DNA of 64,000 bases from Rheum nobile (lineage: Eukaryota > Streptophyta > Magnoliopsida > Caryophyllales > Polygonaceae), in NCBI GenBank assembly GCA_027886185.1, contig WOAB01000568.1, forward strand, positions 3,038,001-3,102,000. The letters are read 5' to 3'. The notes below the pieces were generated by a model. The model was given only the letters and a program-made list of their open reading frames with translations, searched no databases and was not told the DNA's origin. Below are positions 23,203-34,477 of this stretch, one piece after another. The position numbers and the translations under genes are program-made. Numbering within the stretch: position 1 is the stretch's first letter; each line of letters starts with the position of its first letter.

Positions 23203-26200
23203 CTAAGAGTCCAGCACTTCAGTGCAAGTGCGACTATTGTGAGTGGCTAACTTGTTGCATCTACCGCAACGCCTTTGCCCTGCACGGTTCGAAGCAATAG
23301 AAATTTCTCTTCCACTCCGGATACGCGACCCACTTCCTTTGTTTTTGGCTTGCTCTGGTGGCAGCACATTAATGACTGAAGGTACTTCAACTCCGGCATA
23401 AGACTGAAGCTGCTCCAGGTTCGACGCGCCAGAACTAGATGAAGCACCACTTCCACACAGCAGAGACGCCTTTTTCTCCTTAAGCAGAACCGAAAACTGT
23501 TTCATGAGGTCCGGCTTGTCCTCCAATAGCCCCACACAGCTATAAAAGTCAGAAATCACCTCATTCATGACCGCCTCACGCTCTTCAAGGGCCGCACACT
23601 GAGTCACAACGGTGTTGTCGATAGTGAACACCGGTGTAATAGTGGCATCCATGGTCCAGCGCGCAAGGACATACCTATCCGGAATCCTATCAAACCCGAG
23701 GTTCCTGAACACAAAAATGAGATGACAACAAGGCAGACCAATCCTTTGAAACATGCGACAGCTACAAAAAAAATCCACACCTTCAGCTGACTGCTCCACT
23801 GTGAAACTCTTGGATAAGCAATCCTTGATACCGTAGAATTTTGTACCGTTGACACCAGACATGCTCACCATAAAGCATGATAGACAACATTCCATAATCT
23901 GATCCTGAACAAGTTTGAAAATCGAGAGCGTGTACACCTCAGATGCGTGCTTCTCCAATCCTAAAGGCGTCTTCAAATCTGGACGCATAGTAGAAGACTC
24001 AAAGTTCAGCTTCGCCTGCTTGTGTCTCTGCGTGTCCATGGCTATGTCAAAGTGCATCACCAACTCAACTAGGCGGTAGTATCTGTCACTGAAGTGACCA
24101 AAGTAACTGTTTGCAGATTCCGAAACAGAAGTAGTTCTAAGCAGACCGCCAAACATCACATCCCTGAAGTAGGCTGGGATCCAAAAATGTCGGATTGCAA
24201 ACATGTCATCAAATCACCTCCGCTTCACCAGTGGGAATTCATCAAGCAACACAGCCCACTGTGTCTCAAACTCTGAAGGTGAAAGGTCATGGGTCCACAC
24301 AATGTTGTCCAGCCTAGCCCTAAATTCTGAACCAGCGGCAGTGTCGTACTTGGTCTTTGCGGGCACTTTCTTCATGATGTGCCACATACAAAGCCTGTGG
24401 CGCGAACGCGGGAAAACTTGTTCAATAGCCGACTTCATGGACAGGTCTTGGTCTATAACTATAACCTTTGGCTCGTGCACCATTGCTGCCTTGAATTTCT
24501 CCAGCAACCAAACGTATGATCCCGCATCTTCCTTGAAAATTAAACCAGCCGCAAAAGTGACACTCGACTTGTGATGGTCTAGCCCGGTGAATGGTATGAA
24601 AATCATATTGTACCTATATGAAACAGATGTACACAAAGCCAACTATGAATAAGAAAAAGGGATAAAAACACTCAAATAAGTGTCTAATAAAAAGAGCAAT
24701 CAAATCAGGATACATAAGTACACAATGAGGTTGATTAGAATGAATACACAATGAGGTTCATGCAATATAACTAAGAGGTTCATCATTTACAACTTACAGG
24801 TTCATTGAGTATAAGTAACAGGTTCATCAGAAATAGAATAGGTTAGACACTTCAAAAATGGACCAGGTTCATTGGTGCTGTCTTGCAGGTTCATTTGGGA
24901 CCTCAGCGAACAGACTGGAATATGTAAATAGCAATGGGGTTGGACTGCACACTAGGTTCATCAGTTTGCATACGAGGTTCATCAGTTTCAACAGAGAGGT
25001 TCATCATTTACAACTTACAGGTTCATTGAGTATAAGTGACAGGTTCATCAGAAATAGAATAGGTTAGACACTTCAAAAATGGACCAGGTTCATTGGTGCT
25101 GTCTTGCAGGTTCATTTGGGACCTCAGCGAACAGACTGGAATATGTAAATAGCAATGGGGTTGGATTTCACACTAGGTTCATCAGTTTGCATACGAGGTT
25201 CATCAGTTTCAACAGAGAGGTTCATTCAATATAACTAAGAGGTTCATCATTTACAACTAACAAGTTCATTGAGTATAAGTGACAGGTTCATCACAAATAG
25301 AATAGGTTAGACACTTCAAAAATGGACCAGGTTCATTGGTGCTGTCTTGCAGGTTCATTTGGGACCTCAGCAAACAGACTGGAATATGTAGATAACAATA
25401 GGATTGGATTCCACACTAGGTTCATCAGTTTGCATACGAGGTTCATCAGTTTAAACAGAGAGGTTCATTCAATATAACTAAGAGGTTCATCATTTACAAC
25501 TAACAGGTTCAATGAGTATAAGTAACAGGTTCATCAAAAATAGAATAGGTTAGACACTTCAAAAATGGACCAGGTTCATTGGTGCTGTCTTGCAGGTTCA
25601 TTTGGGACCTCAGCAAACAGACTAGAATATGTAGATAACAATAGGATTGGATTTCACACTAGGTTCATCAGTTTGTATACGAGGTTCATCAGTTTCAACA
25701 GACAGGTTCATTCAATATAACTAAGAGGTTCATCCAATGAACTTAACATTAAAAGAACGAAAAACATTAAATTGAAGGCTGGTTGCACTGTAAAATAGAA
25801 CAGGAACAATGCAATGAAGAAGGATAGAAAATAACCTGTTGGTACGGTACGTAGCATCAAACGATACAACGTCGCCGAAGAGAGAGAAGTTCTTGCGAGA
25901 CACAGGATCAGCCCAAAATAAACGTGTCAAACGATCACAAGAATCCACGTCATACTCAAAGAAGAACGCAGGGCAGAGTTCGTTTTTGTTGAACAGACGG
26001 TTGATCGTCATCTGAGCATCGGAATCACCTATGTAAGCCAACATATCTCGCCGGTAGTTCTTGAAGTCAACAGCTGATGCACCAACTTTGGAGTAGCCGC
26101 CCACGAGTTCCTTGAATATCCTATGAGACTTCACTAGACCGATGTGGGCTTTCTCACAATCCATCACAAACTTTTTATGACCAAAGTCCAGCTTCCTCAT

Positions 26201-27498
26201 AGACTTCATAAACTGTTTATCCTTACCAACAACCATTTCATGAGTGTGCCGATCTTCAAACGCTGTTACTTTGTAGCCCTGGTTGCCCGCAAAAGTGAGG
26301 GTGAGTTTCGCCTTACAACCAACTCTGTTTGAAGGACGTCGGCGCATGCGCTTTGTGTTGTTCTGGCCAGTTTTAAAACCCTGTCTGGTGCAATGCAAGT
26401 ACTTCAGTGCAACCACATCGCCTGCCATGCGTGATCCGCCGAGCCTCACAACAAAGCCACATTCCAGTGCATATGCCTTGTAAAAATCAATCGCTTCCCC
26501 CAATGACCCAAACAGCATACCAACAACTGGTTTCAGAGAATCAACACAGATTGGAATGTGGTACACTGATCCACCTTGAGATAATCGCGTAACGGATAAA
26601 TCTGACGACATCTCAGTGTCCGAATCACTTGGATATGAACTAGGAGAACTCTGATCCAGGGATACACTACCACTAGCACCAGCAAAACCACTACCAGTCA
26701 CTGCAAACATATATAACATCCAGGTTCATTGTTGGCTACAATGATACTAGCAGGTAGGCACTAATCACCTGTGTAATTGACTAAATTAGGATGAACACTT
26801 CAATATATTAACAGGTTCATCGAGTGATCATTGCAGGTTCATTCGTATTGCCTTGTAGGTTCATTAATTTTCTCATGCAGGGTCATTGAGTATATGTAAC
26901 AGGTTCAACAGACATACAAATACTTGAGCACTTGAAAAATCAACCAGGTTCATTGTTGTTGTCTTACAGGTTCATTATTTTGTTCATGCAGGTTCATGAG
27001 TTATAACTACTAGGTTCATTGGTTTTGAAACTAACAGGTTCATTGAGAATGAAATAACAGGTTCATTAGACATACAATAGGTTATACAAATTCAAAAATC
27101 AACCAGGTTCATTAGTGCTGACTTGCAGGTTCATTACTTTTCAAAGGCAGGTTCATTGGTTTTGAAACTAACAGGATCAATGAGAATAAGTAACAGGTTC
27201 ATTAGACATACAATAGGTTACACATTCAAAAATAAACCAGGTTCATTAGTGCTGACTTGCAGGTTCATTTCTATAAGGCATAGGTTCAAAACAATCGCCC
27301 ATTGAAAATATGAAAAATCTAATCATGAAAAGGTTAATGCGAATCTGCCAAACAACATCCACAATAGAAACGCCAGATAACAACCAATTTGAAAACAATC
27401 ATACTCAGATTACTAGCAATCGAAGAACATAAGTACACACAGCAAGAAATTCTGGAACCCTAAAACATAACGAAGCAAATTGACTTACCATAATCCAT
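23203..27498 (-). CDS. MURA-type MULE transposase with FAR1 zinc finger (3 exons, one in-frame stop)
   Basis: Exons on the minus strand: 27498-27489 (MDY plus one base), 26700-25836, 24613-23203. The phases join into 762 codons, giving 761 residues. Residues 66-158 form a FAR1/WRKY-GCM1-type zinc finger (Cys107, Cys132, His155, His157). The transposase core has GDVVSFDATY (Asp285), VIDQD (Asp346) and the CMWHI block after FPRSRHRLC. A SWIM finger follows (FFCSC…GLPCCH; Cys575, Cys577, Cys587, His589), and the tail ends CGRCNKLATHNSRTC. Codon 425 is TGA where this family has Trp (…RR-stop-FDDMF), so one G-to-A change breaks the frame. The protein would cut and rejoin element ends in the nucleus. 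It is transcribed toward the Ulp1-like gene, with its start about 460 bp inside the right end. Confidence 0.85.
24720..25740. repeat. About 230-240-bp tandem repeats with GGTTCAT motifs inside the transposase intron
   Basis: Four copies start near 24776, 25004, 25240 and 25482. Each contains GAGGTTCATCATTTACAACT, GACCAGGTTCATTGGTGCTG, CAGGTTCATTTGGGACCTCA and GCATACGAGGTTCATCAG. The GGTTCAT strand is the window plus strand, antisense to the transposase transcript. Confidence 0.92.
26720..27290. repeat. GGTTCAT-motif cluster in transposase intron 1
   Basis: About 20 motifs with intervening phrases like those of intron 2 of the other gene, for example CAGGTTCATTAGTGCTGACTT. The motif disappears abruptly after 27283, about 200 bp before the transposase start codon. 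Confidence 0.88.
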
Positions 27499-27958
27499 AG
27501 AAACGTCTATGCCAGTCAATCCAATAGCAATGGTAGATTAAAGGAGACGAAATCGATGAAGAACATGCACTGCAACGAGCGAGAAGCAACAACTCCTCCA
27601 ATGGCGATTCCGGCGACAGCGAATACGGAAACAGAAGGCAAGTCGATCGAGATCAGAGACGCGAAGAACGACGGCTACAGACATACAATGGCGTTAACAC
27701 ATCGAAAGAGACGAAAATCCATGAAAAGCATGAACTGAAATCAGCAAAAACTAGGTTTACCTCCAATGGCGATTGGGAGAAACAGAGCGAATCGAGACAG
27801 AGGCAAGGAGAGACGGCTACAGTGAATGCGTGGAAAATGACCAAATTACCCCTCTGTGTGTTAAATGAAGGATCACTACCAATCGTCAGATGGTGACACG
27901 TGTAAGGCCGGATTGAGTGCGCACGGTTTACTTTAAGTCCGATGCTCATTTGATCCTC

Positions 27959-27974
27959 TATATATATATATATA
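27959..27974. repeat. (TA)n tract at the right edge of the MULE
   Basis: TA repeats directly follow GCTCATTTGATCCTC, taken as the right terminus. Confidence 0.9.
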
Positions 27975-30270
27975 TGTAGAAGATCTATATGTGACAGAAA
28001 TGGAAAGGAACTACGAACCAAATCTTTGATCTTATACCAGAAACATTGGAGTGACTAGCCTACACCACTCACCAACGAGGATCAAGTCATTAACCTTGGG
28101 GCCATACAACAAAATGCTTTAGAAGTAATAATTGGACTGATGATGAGAAGATTCAAAGAAAATGTACAAATCAATGTATCGTCTGATAGATAAATTGCTT
28201 GCATGGATAGCAATGTTTCATACACGAGATAAGAGCAATAAGTTCATTGATTTTGTCATTACCTTTAGTCGTCTTTAAATCAAAGCACCTATTTTCAAGT
28301 CCAAAAGAATGGAAAACGAAAACTCAACTAAATATCCTCTTAATGCTGCATTATGTAACATCTTATAGTCAATATAGGGAGATCAAACTTTTTAAACTAA
28401 TTTTCTATACTAATACAGAGCTAATTTAGTGGCTTATTGGGCTATTGCTAGACATAAAAGGCAAGATCTCCTGTCAATTAGACAAAATAGTGAGTAAGCA
28501 TTGACTTCTCTTATAAAAAAGAAAAGGCATTTAGTCCATCATTTTCTTGCTTACTTTATGTTGCTTTTTACCAGTCATTCTTGTTGCTGACTACACTAAA
28601 GATTTCACATGCTTGATAATTCTGCACAATCTTATCCTCTTACAGGCTACAACTCTACTAAACCACCAAAAGGATAACTTAACAAGATAACAACTAATCC
28701 ACATGATCCATCTAAATAACCAGTTGGTATAGAAAAGATGTTACCCGAATGAAATTTGGATATTTGCCCTGAAAAGGAAATCCCAAGCTTGGCCTTTTCC
28801 TCAAGCAAATGAAAGCCGATGGGCGTGTGTTCCCTAAAAGGTTCATACACCACTAATTAGTCATTGAAGAATTCAAACATAACACACATAGGAAAATGAA
28901 GTACTAATTGTTACTATACATAACTGACGTGTATCATACATGATGCATCCTATTCCTATGAGACACTTTTCTTTTTCTGGTATACGGACCCAAACTTGTT
29001 TGAAATGCATTGATTGGGGCACAAGCTCTTCCAAAAGAGAAAGTTGTTTTCCTTTATCATGGTCCAAGTTTTCTTGGAAGATTCTGCAAGTACTCCATAC
29101 TGTCAACGTGGATGCTTTAACTAACATAAGTTCGTGTTCATCTGTAAACTGGGTGCACTTAATTGATTTGGTAGCTTTAAAATTTTATTTAAAATTTCTG
29201 TTGTCATTAACCTTGGCTGCCAAATTCATCAAGTGAAGGAACTTAGCAATAGTTGTGATTAAATCTTTTCCAACATGAATATGATAATAATCCTCTAGAA
29301 ATTGTACCTTCAGCCTCTACACAAGCGGTAATTTCCTCTTGGCATATCGTCGAACACCTAGCGTGCACCCATTATCTTCCCAAAATCTTAAAATATCATC
29401 GGCAATGTAGGGTGCATTGGGGGAGCTCACTAGGGGATTCAACCTCCTGTTAGTCATCGACGACGGTATCATCCATAAAGTTTCTCTCGATGCTTCGCTT
29501 CTGGTCCCAGATGAGGAGCGAATTGACGAAAGGAACACCCTTGAGGTGGATTCCCCCCAAATGAATGTTGAGTACTTCTCCAATTATATTTTGGCAACCA
29601 TAAGCATATGTAGATCACAACACACGATTTTAAAATATTTTATGTGAGCAAATTCCGGAGACTCCTCTACAGCTACAACTATTCCGAGCTAGAAAGGAAC
29701 ACCCTTGAAATTGTTTTCAGTATTGTATGCCAGCCACCCAGCCTGCAAATTTGCAGTGTTAATTGTTAAGGCAGCTGCAAATTGCTCCATATTTGCGAAC
29801 TATTATTTTGTAGGGAGACCCGGGGTTAAAAACACATATCCGTCCATGAAATGAGCAAATTCTACATACGCAATTATATTCACATAGCATGGAAGGAATT
29901 ATACTTTTAACATTTGGATATTTTTATTTTAGTGCAATTTTCAAGGGAAAAAAATGATCTTCTCCCCCACAATTTCGCACCCCCCTCTGGTGGGTCTCAA
30001 TCTCTTAGCAAAACTGCAAAAGTTGCATTTGTTGACTCAAACAACGGATATTATAATGATAGAAAAGTTGTGTGACTTTGATGTGTGAAATTGGAAAAAT
30101 TATTGGTTTTTCTTTTGTAATATTTTTCTCTAAGCTCTTGTTAAATAAGATGCATCTTATATCTTCTATTAATAAATTAATCATGCTACTCTAGCCATAT
30201 ATCTTAGCTACATGGAAGTGAATTTTGGTTTCTTATGGCACCTTTTCTTTTTAATATGTGATGCATATGA
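27975..30270. other. Intergenic sequence without a recognisable gene
   Basis: Short minus-strand frames at 28647-28853, 28873-29127 and 29317-29583 have varied, non-repetitive composition and could be exon remnants. I recognise no family and cannot link them by splice sites. No repeat structure stands out. Confidence 0.4.
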
Positions 30271-30281
30271 TAGATGCTGGA

Positions 30282-30719
30282 GGTGGGATGAATGGATCTG
30301 TCTATAAGTAAAATGGATATGAAGAAAGAGGGAATGCTCTCAAGGCCCCTGCACTACCAGTTCTTAAGGAGCTAGATTCTAGAACATCAACATTGGTGGA
30401 AAAGTAAGTACTTACTTTTGAGGCTATGGTGTCCTGTGAAACCCCATAATCAAGACATATGTGCAAACCACAACCTTTTAGAAATTAAAATGGATTTTTG
30501 ATTTTTTTTCCTCCCTACTTTAATTTGGACTCTGTTTACTGTAAAGCTAAACTTTGTGTCTAATTTTGGATTTGTGTTCATTCTTTGCAGAACATCACCT
30601 GCCACTGTGAAAGACCCCTACTTGTAAATATAGTTCAGTCTGAGATCAATGGAGAAATATTGATTTATGAAAATCTTTCAACTGCCTCTAACTCTTTGGT
30701 GAATGCTTTTGGTCCAACT
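30282..30719 (+). pseudogene. Exon remnants of an unrecognised gene
   Basis: Two exon-like blocks read on the plus strand. The first ends …NALKAPALPVLKELDSRTS, then TLVEK at a GTAAGTA donor (30404). The second begins after TTCTTTGCAG (30590) in matching phase with TSPATVKDPYL, then a stop, then SEINGEILIYENLSTASNS and LVNAFGPTK before a GTATGATC donor-like site. Stops inside both blocks and a missing upstream part suggest a decayed or transduplicated gene fragment. I do not recognise the protein. Confidence 0.45.
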
Positions 30720-30754
30720 AAAGGTATGATCTAGGGTTTGCTTAGCTCCATCTT

Positions 30755-30890
30755 GCATTTCTACTACTCTCATTCAAGTGTGAATTATTTTTTGATATGG
30801 TATGGATTTTTTTGTTGTCACTCCCTACTCCCTAGTAAATATTCATCATTCAGGTGTGAATTATTTTTTGATATGGTATGGATTTGTTTA
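30755..30890. repeat. Direct duplication of about 80 bp
   Basis: TCATTCAAGTGTGAATTATT followed by TTTTGATATGGTATGGAT occurs at about 30770 and again, with one base changed, at about 30850. Confidence 0.85.
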
Positions 30891-31264
30891 GATTCTGTTA
30901 GTCAGCAAAAATGCAGTAAATATTGTTAATCAGCAAAAAATGATTTGGTGACTGATATCATATAGTAATAAGCAAAAATAGAGTTAATACTTATAGAGCT
31001 ACTCATTTTTTTACTGCTAGTCTCTTGCTCTCTTACTCTTAGCTTGGCTTAATTTTTTAGATTCGTTGATTTGCTGATTTTTTAGATACTGTTAGTCAAT
31101 TTTAGGGGTTTAATTTAGTTAATAGTTATTATTAATTGAATTGGCTATTAAATTATGATATATATTGTTAAATGCATATCAATTTAGATTATTTAGTTAT
31201 AATTGATAAATGAGCTGGAGTGTTGAATTCCTATTATGGCTACTGATGTTAAGAATATTTATAT

Positions 31265-31490
31265 TGGACCTATTTGTATTGGGCCTAATTTATTATTTAT
31301 ATTGGGCCTTCAAAGACATTGAGATGACCCTGCCTTCAAGGCCGAATTAGTTGTCGGTGGCCCAAGCCATAAACCCCATGCCCGACCTGCTATATATAAC
31401 GTAAACCTAATTACCCATTTACAATACGAGTCTGGCCTAAGCCCAATATAACAATGCCAACCATTTGATTAAACACTGAAACCCTAATTC
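31265..31490 (+). promoter_or_regulatory. Promoter-like cluster: TGGGCC motifs, TATA box, telo-box-like motif
   Basis: TGGGCC or GGCCCA-type motifs recur (near 31278, 31305 and 31359, with AGCCCAATA near 31440). A TATA-like CTATATATAACG lies near 31390, and AAACCCTAATTC is at about 31480. A pyrimidine-rich leader follows, then ATGGCATTCAAGG (31639), whose frame closes after 15 codons. The arrangement is typical of plant housekeeping promoters, but no full gene follows. Confidence 0.5.
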
Positions 31491-31805
31491 ACCCTCTTTA
31501 TCACTTTCTTCTGCGCCGAGTTTTCTTGCTCTCTCCTTCTTGAACCTTCCTTTTACAGAGTTTCCACTTTCAGTCTTTCTAGTTCCAACTTTCATCCTTT
31601 CTTTCCAATTTCAACCTTCCATTTTGCTCTTTCTGAAGATGGCATTCAAGGTTTCGTATTGTTTTTTTACAAATCTTGGAGATTGAAGTTTATTCCTCCA
31701 TAATACAATCTGATGTAGAGGTTTCATCTCTATTTCTGATTACAGATCTACAAATTTTTGGTTTGTTTTCATCTTTTCCTTCCTAGAAAGTCGAATGTGG
31801 CAGTG

Positions 31806-32225
31806 CTCGTAAGATCTCTCTCTCTCTCTGAGTATCTTTGTCTCTCCTTTTCTGATGATCTACATTTCCCTTTCGATTTTGCTAGATATCTGGAAGTTGA
31901 ATGTTCTGGAGAGCTCAATACTTTGCAGAAATGTAAGATCTCTCTCTCACTCTCTCTCTCTCTCTGAGTATCTTTGTCTCTCCTTTTCTGATTATCTACA
32001 TTTCCCTTTCGATTTTGCTAGATATCTGGAAGTAGAATGTTCTGGAGAGCTCAATACTTTGCAGAAATGTAAGATCTCTCTCTCACTCTCTCTGAGTATC
32101 TTTGTCTCTCCTTTTCTGATTATCTACATTTCCCTTTCGATTTTGCTAGATATCTGGAAGTAGAATGTTCTGGAGAGCTCAATACTTTGCAGAAATGTAA
32201 GATCTCTCTCCCTGAGTATTTCCCT
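31806..32225. repeat. Tandem repeat, about 128-136 bp, containing a triplicated 47-nt exon-like unit
   Basis: Each unit is a CT tract, GAGTATCTTTGTCTCTCC, a TTTGCTAG acceptor, a 47-nt block (31886-31932, 32022-32068, 32150-32196) and a GTAAGATC donor. The 47-nt block is nearly identical in all three copies. It is not a multiple of three, so inclusion would shift the frame. A partial fourth unit ends near 32230. Confidence 0.85.
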
Positions 32226-32689
32226 TTCGATTTAAAAATCATAAATTCTTTGTTTAAATTCTTTGTTTAAATATTTTCATGCTTGTTCATCATCTACTCT
32301 CAATTAGTTTGAAATTCTATGTTACCTTGCTTCGAAAAAACTTAACATCAACCTTTTGCATGAATCATTAAAGATCTGTTTCAATACTTTGTTTGGATTT
32401 TTTTATTATGTCTGCATTAATTACAATACGGTGTTTCCATGTTCAATAAGCAATATCTAGAATCTTCTCGTTGAATCTATACATTATATTTGTTATAATG
32501 GGTTCAATAATAATATATAAACCGGGTTCAACAATACAATATATATTAAATTTATATTTCATACGAATTGAATTGATTGCTTTTCTATAACGGGTTAGAG
32601 GCCTAAGTTATTAATGTGTTAGATTAAATGATGAATTTAGGCCCAATCATTAATAACATACTTTCTATCTTTGATATAATGGCATAGTG

Positions 32690-32955
32690 GATCAATTTTT
32701 TAATGGGCTTGATTAATGCGGCCCATCTTGTTTAAAATTTTTTTGGCCCAAGTTTAATTTAGATCGGCTCAGTGGTCCAAACTTTAAATAACGGTTATAA
32801 TTAATAGCATTAAAAAATAACAGATGGGCCTATAAGTCAATGGGCTTAAAGGCCCATATAATTTGGGTATTGTTATTTTGTCATTGGATTTTTTTTCTAG
32901 AATGTAGGCCTGATAAATAAGTGTTATCGATTTACATTTTGGGAAACCCTACCAC
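32690..32955 (+). promoter_or_regulatory. Second promoter-like cluster of TGGGCC motifs with a telo-box
   Basis: Six or so site-II-type motifs occur (GCGGCCCATC, TTGGCCCAAG, GATGGGCC, AATGGGCT, AAGGCCCAT), then GAAACCCTACC at about 32943. A transcript starting here would run through the TC tract. No coding gene was found before 34 kb. Confidence 0.5.
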
Positions 32956-33106
32956 ATTAAGAAATTTCTTGTTGCGCCGCTTTCATTTCCTCTTATCTAT
33001 TCATGTTCTTCAAACCACTAATAACTTCACAGGATATGAGAAGATAATTGCATGTGGAGTGTAAGTTGAAGAAGAGGATCCAGTTATCCGACTGCTTCCT
33101 TAAAAG

Positions 33107-33109
<3 letters not shown>

Positions 33110-33200
<91 letters not shown>
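33110..33200. repeat. (TC)n microsatellite
   Basis: About 45 TC units. The Ser-Leu and Arg-Glu frames across it are artefacts. Confidence 0.97.
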
Positions 33201-33203
<3 letters not shown>

Positions 33204-33279
33204 TCATTACTGTTTAGGGTTTCAAAAGAAGGCAATTGTGAGTGTTCGTTGGTGAATTTATAAACCAATTTTATGTTAT

Positions 33280-33805
33280 GTATTTCTTGTGAATAATTTG
33301 TACATAATTTATCTGGAGATAATGATATTGGTTTCTAGCTGATTTGACGTTGACTGGATATGGTAATATGGTTACAAAATGATGAGACAATTAATCAGAA
33401 ATCACTAATCATAAAACATGTTCATAAATTCTGTGGGTCTATTCTATAAGAATTAGGTCAAAGGTTAACAGGTTTATAGCAAGTCTCATGCCTAGTTATT
33501 AAAGCTCTTTCCCTCTCTAGGTGACAATAACTTGGGTAGAGATTTAACAGTCAAAGAGGCTCTACATTGGTGAGTAACTTGTTTTTTGTAGAGTGTTGGA
33601 GATCGTGATCATGTAACATAGTTATTCTGTCATTTCATAGTATGCAATATTGTTGTCTGTGATACTTGAATTGAAGGATGAAATGAGTCTTTTGAATATC
33701 GTTCAAAGCAACTTCAATACCGTATGAAAATAATTAAATAATTTATTTCATATGAGCAGATGTGAAGGTTGGTCAAGAGATGGAAGCGAAGAATGTTATT
33801 GTGAC
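33280..33805. other. Spacer, no gene seen
   Basis: Unique-looking AT-rich sequence. ATGATGA at 33379 resembles a snoRNA C box, but no matching D box or terminal stem was found. Confidence 0.4.
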
Positions 33806-33811
33806 CTAATT

Positions 33812-34147
33812 CTAATATATTATCATGTATTATACGTATACCTAATCTGTATATTTATTAAACATTATCCTGCATATTTATTTAAAATTATAATTATAAT
33901 CTATCTAAATAGCAAAATTATGAACTTGCAATAAACAAAACTTGCCCAGAAACAAACAAGAATCAAATATGCAGGATAATCTGTATATTTATTTAACATT
34001 ATCCTGCATATTTGTTTCTGGGCAAGTTTTGTTTATTGCAAGTTCATAATTTTGCTATTTAGATAGATTCACAAGAATCAAATATGCAGGATAATGTTTA
34101 ATAAATATACAGATTAGGTATACGTATAATACATGATAATATATTAG
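33812..34147. repeat. Long foldback (inverted repeat), about 336 bp
   Basis: The left arm starts CTAATATATTATCATG and the right arm ends CATGATAATATATTAG. Further in, AACTTGCAATAAACAAAAC pairs with GTTTTGTTTATTGCAAGTT, and CCCAGAAACAAA pairs with TTTGTTTCTGGG. Even the centre (ATGCAGGATAAT / ATTATCCTGCAT) pairs, leaving a loop of under 20 bases. One internal bulge is present. It could be a foldback MITE or a hairpin-RNA locus. There is no coding sequence. Confidence 0.9.
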
Positions 34148-34151
34148 GCTT

Positions 34152-34470
34152 AATTTAGGTATGAATCAAATATGCAGTATAAAAAATTAGCCAAAAAAAA
34201 CATTATTTATCTTTTCGAAATATTTTTCTGACAAAAATAGCATTTCGGATCAATCTTGACGATTACAAAAGATAACAAATATTCAATGGAAAAATGATAT
34301 AAAATCCGGACAATAAGGATCGGTTGTCACGTGGACAATTTTTTATGGAAATGCCATGTGGCAGCGGGAATTACGGAAGCATTCTGGGGGCGCGTGTTGT
34401 TCAGCCGCCATTTTGCTTTAATTATTATATAGTAGATTATCAAACATACCTACATATTGGTGAGTGAAGA
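34152..34470. other. Short AT-rich spacer upstream of RRP7
   Basis: No gene. A CACGTGGA motif (G-box-like) lies at about 34330. Confidence 0.4.
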
Positions 34471-34477
34471 GGTCCAA

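Larger units (their letters stand above)
11751..27958. mobile_element. 16.2-kb Mutator-like element (Ulp1-carrying, Kaonashi/VANDAL-like) packed with GGTTCATT motifs
   Basis: The element holds two convergent genes, a Ulp1-like gene (plus, 12154-22187) and a MURA/FAR1 transposase (minus, 23203-27498). Both ends lie in TA tracts. The ends share only weak similarity when read inward: CTTAAGATAAAC on the left, CTTAAAGTAAACC on the right, both within about 50 bp of the TA tracts. It therefore lacks good terminal inverted repeats, as do many Ulp1-bearing MULEs. A target duplication cannot be recognised inside TA repeats. GGTTCAT(T/C) fills introns and spacers from about 12386 to 27283. Three stop codons in otherwise complete frames suggest recent inactivation. 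The borders are inferred. Confidence 0.75.

Noticed and set aside
24203..24574. Plus-strand frame of 123 codons opposite the transposase
   Set aside because: Antisense shadow of transposase exon 3, which has clear domain motifs on the minus strand.
32993..33268. Arg-Glu and Ser-Leu repeat frames
   Set aside because: Translation of the TC microsatellite.
33379..33385. ATGATGA as a box C of a C/D snoRNA
   Set aside because: No CTGA box D at a suitable distance and no terminal stem. Suggestive only because of the promoter-like cluster upstream.
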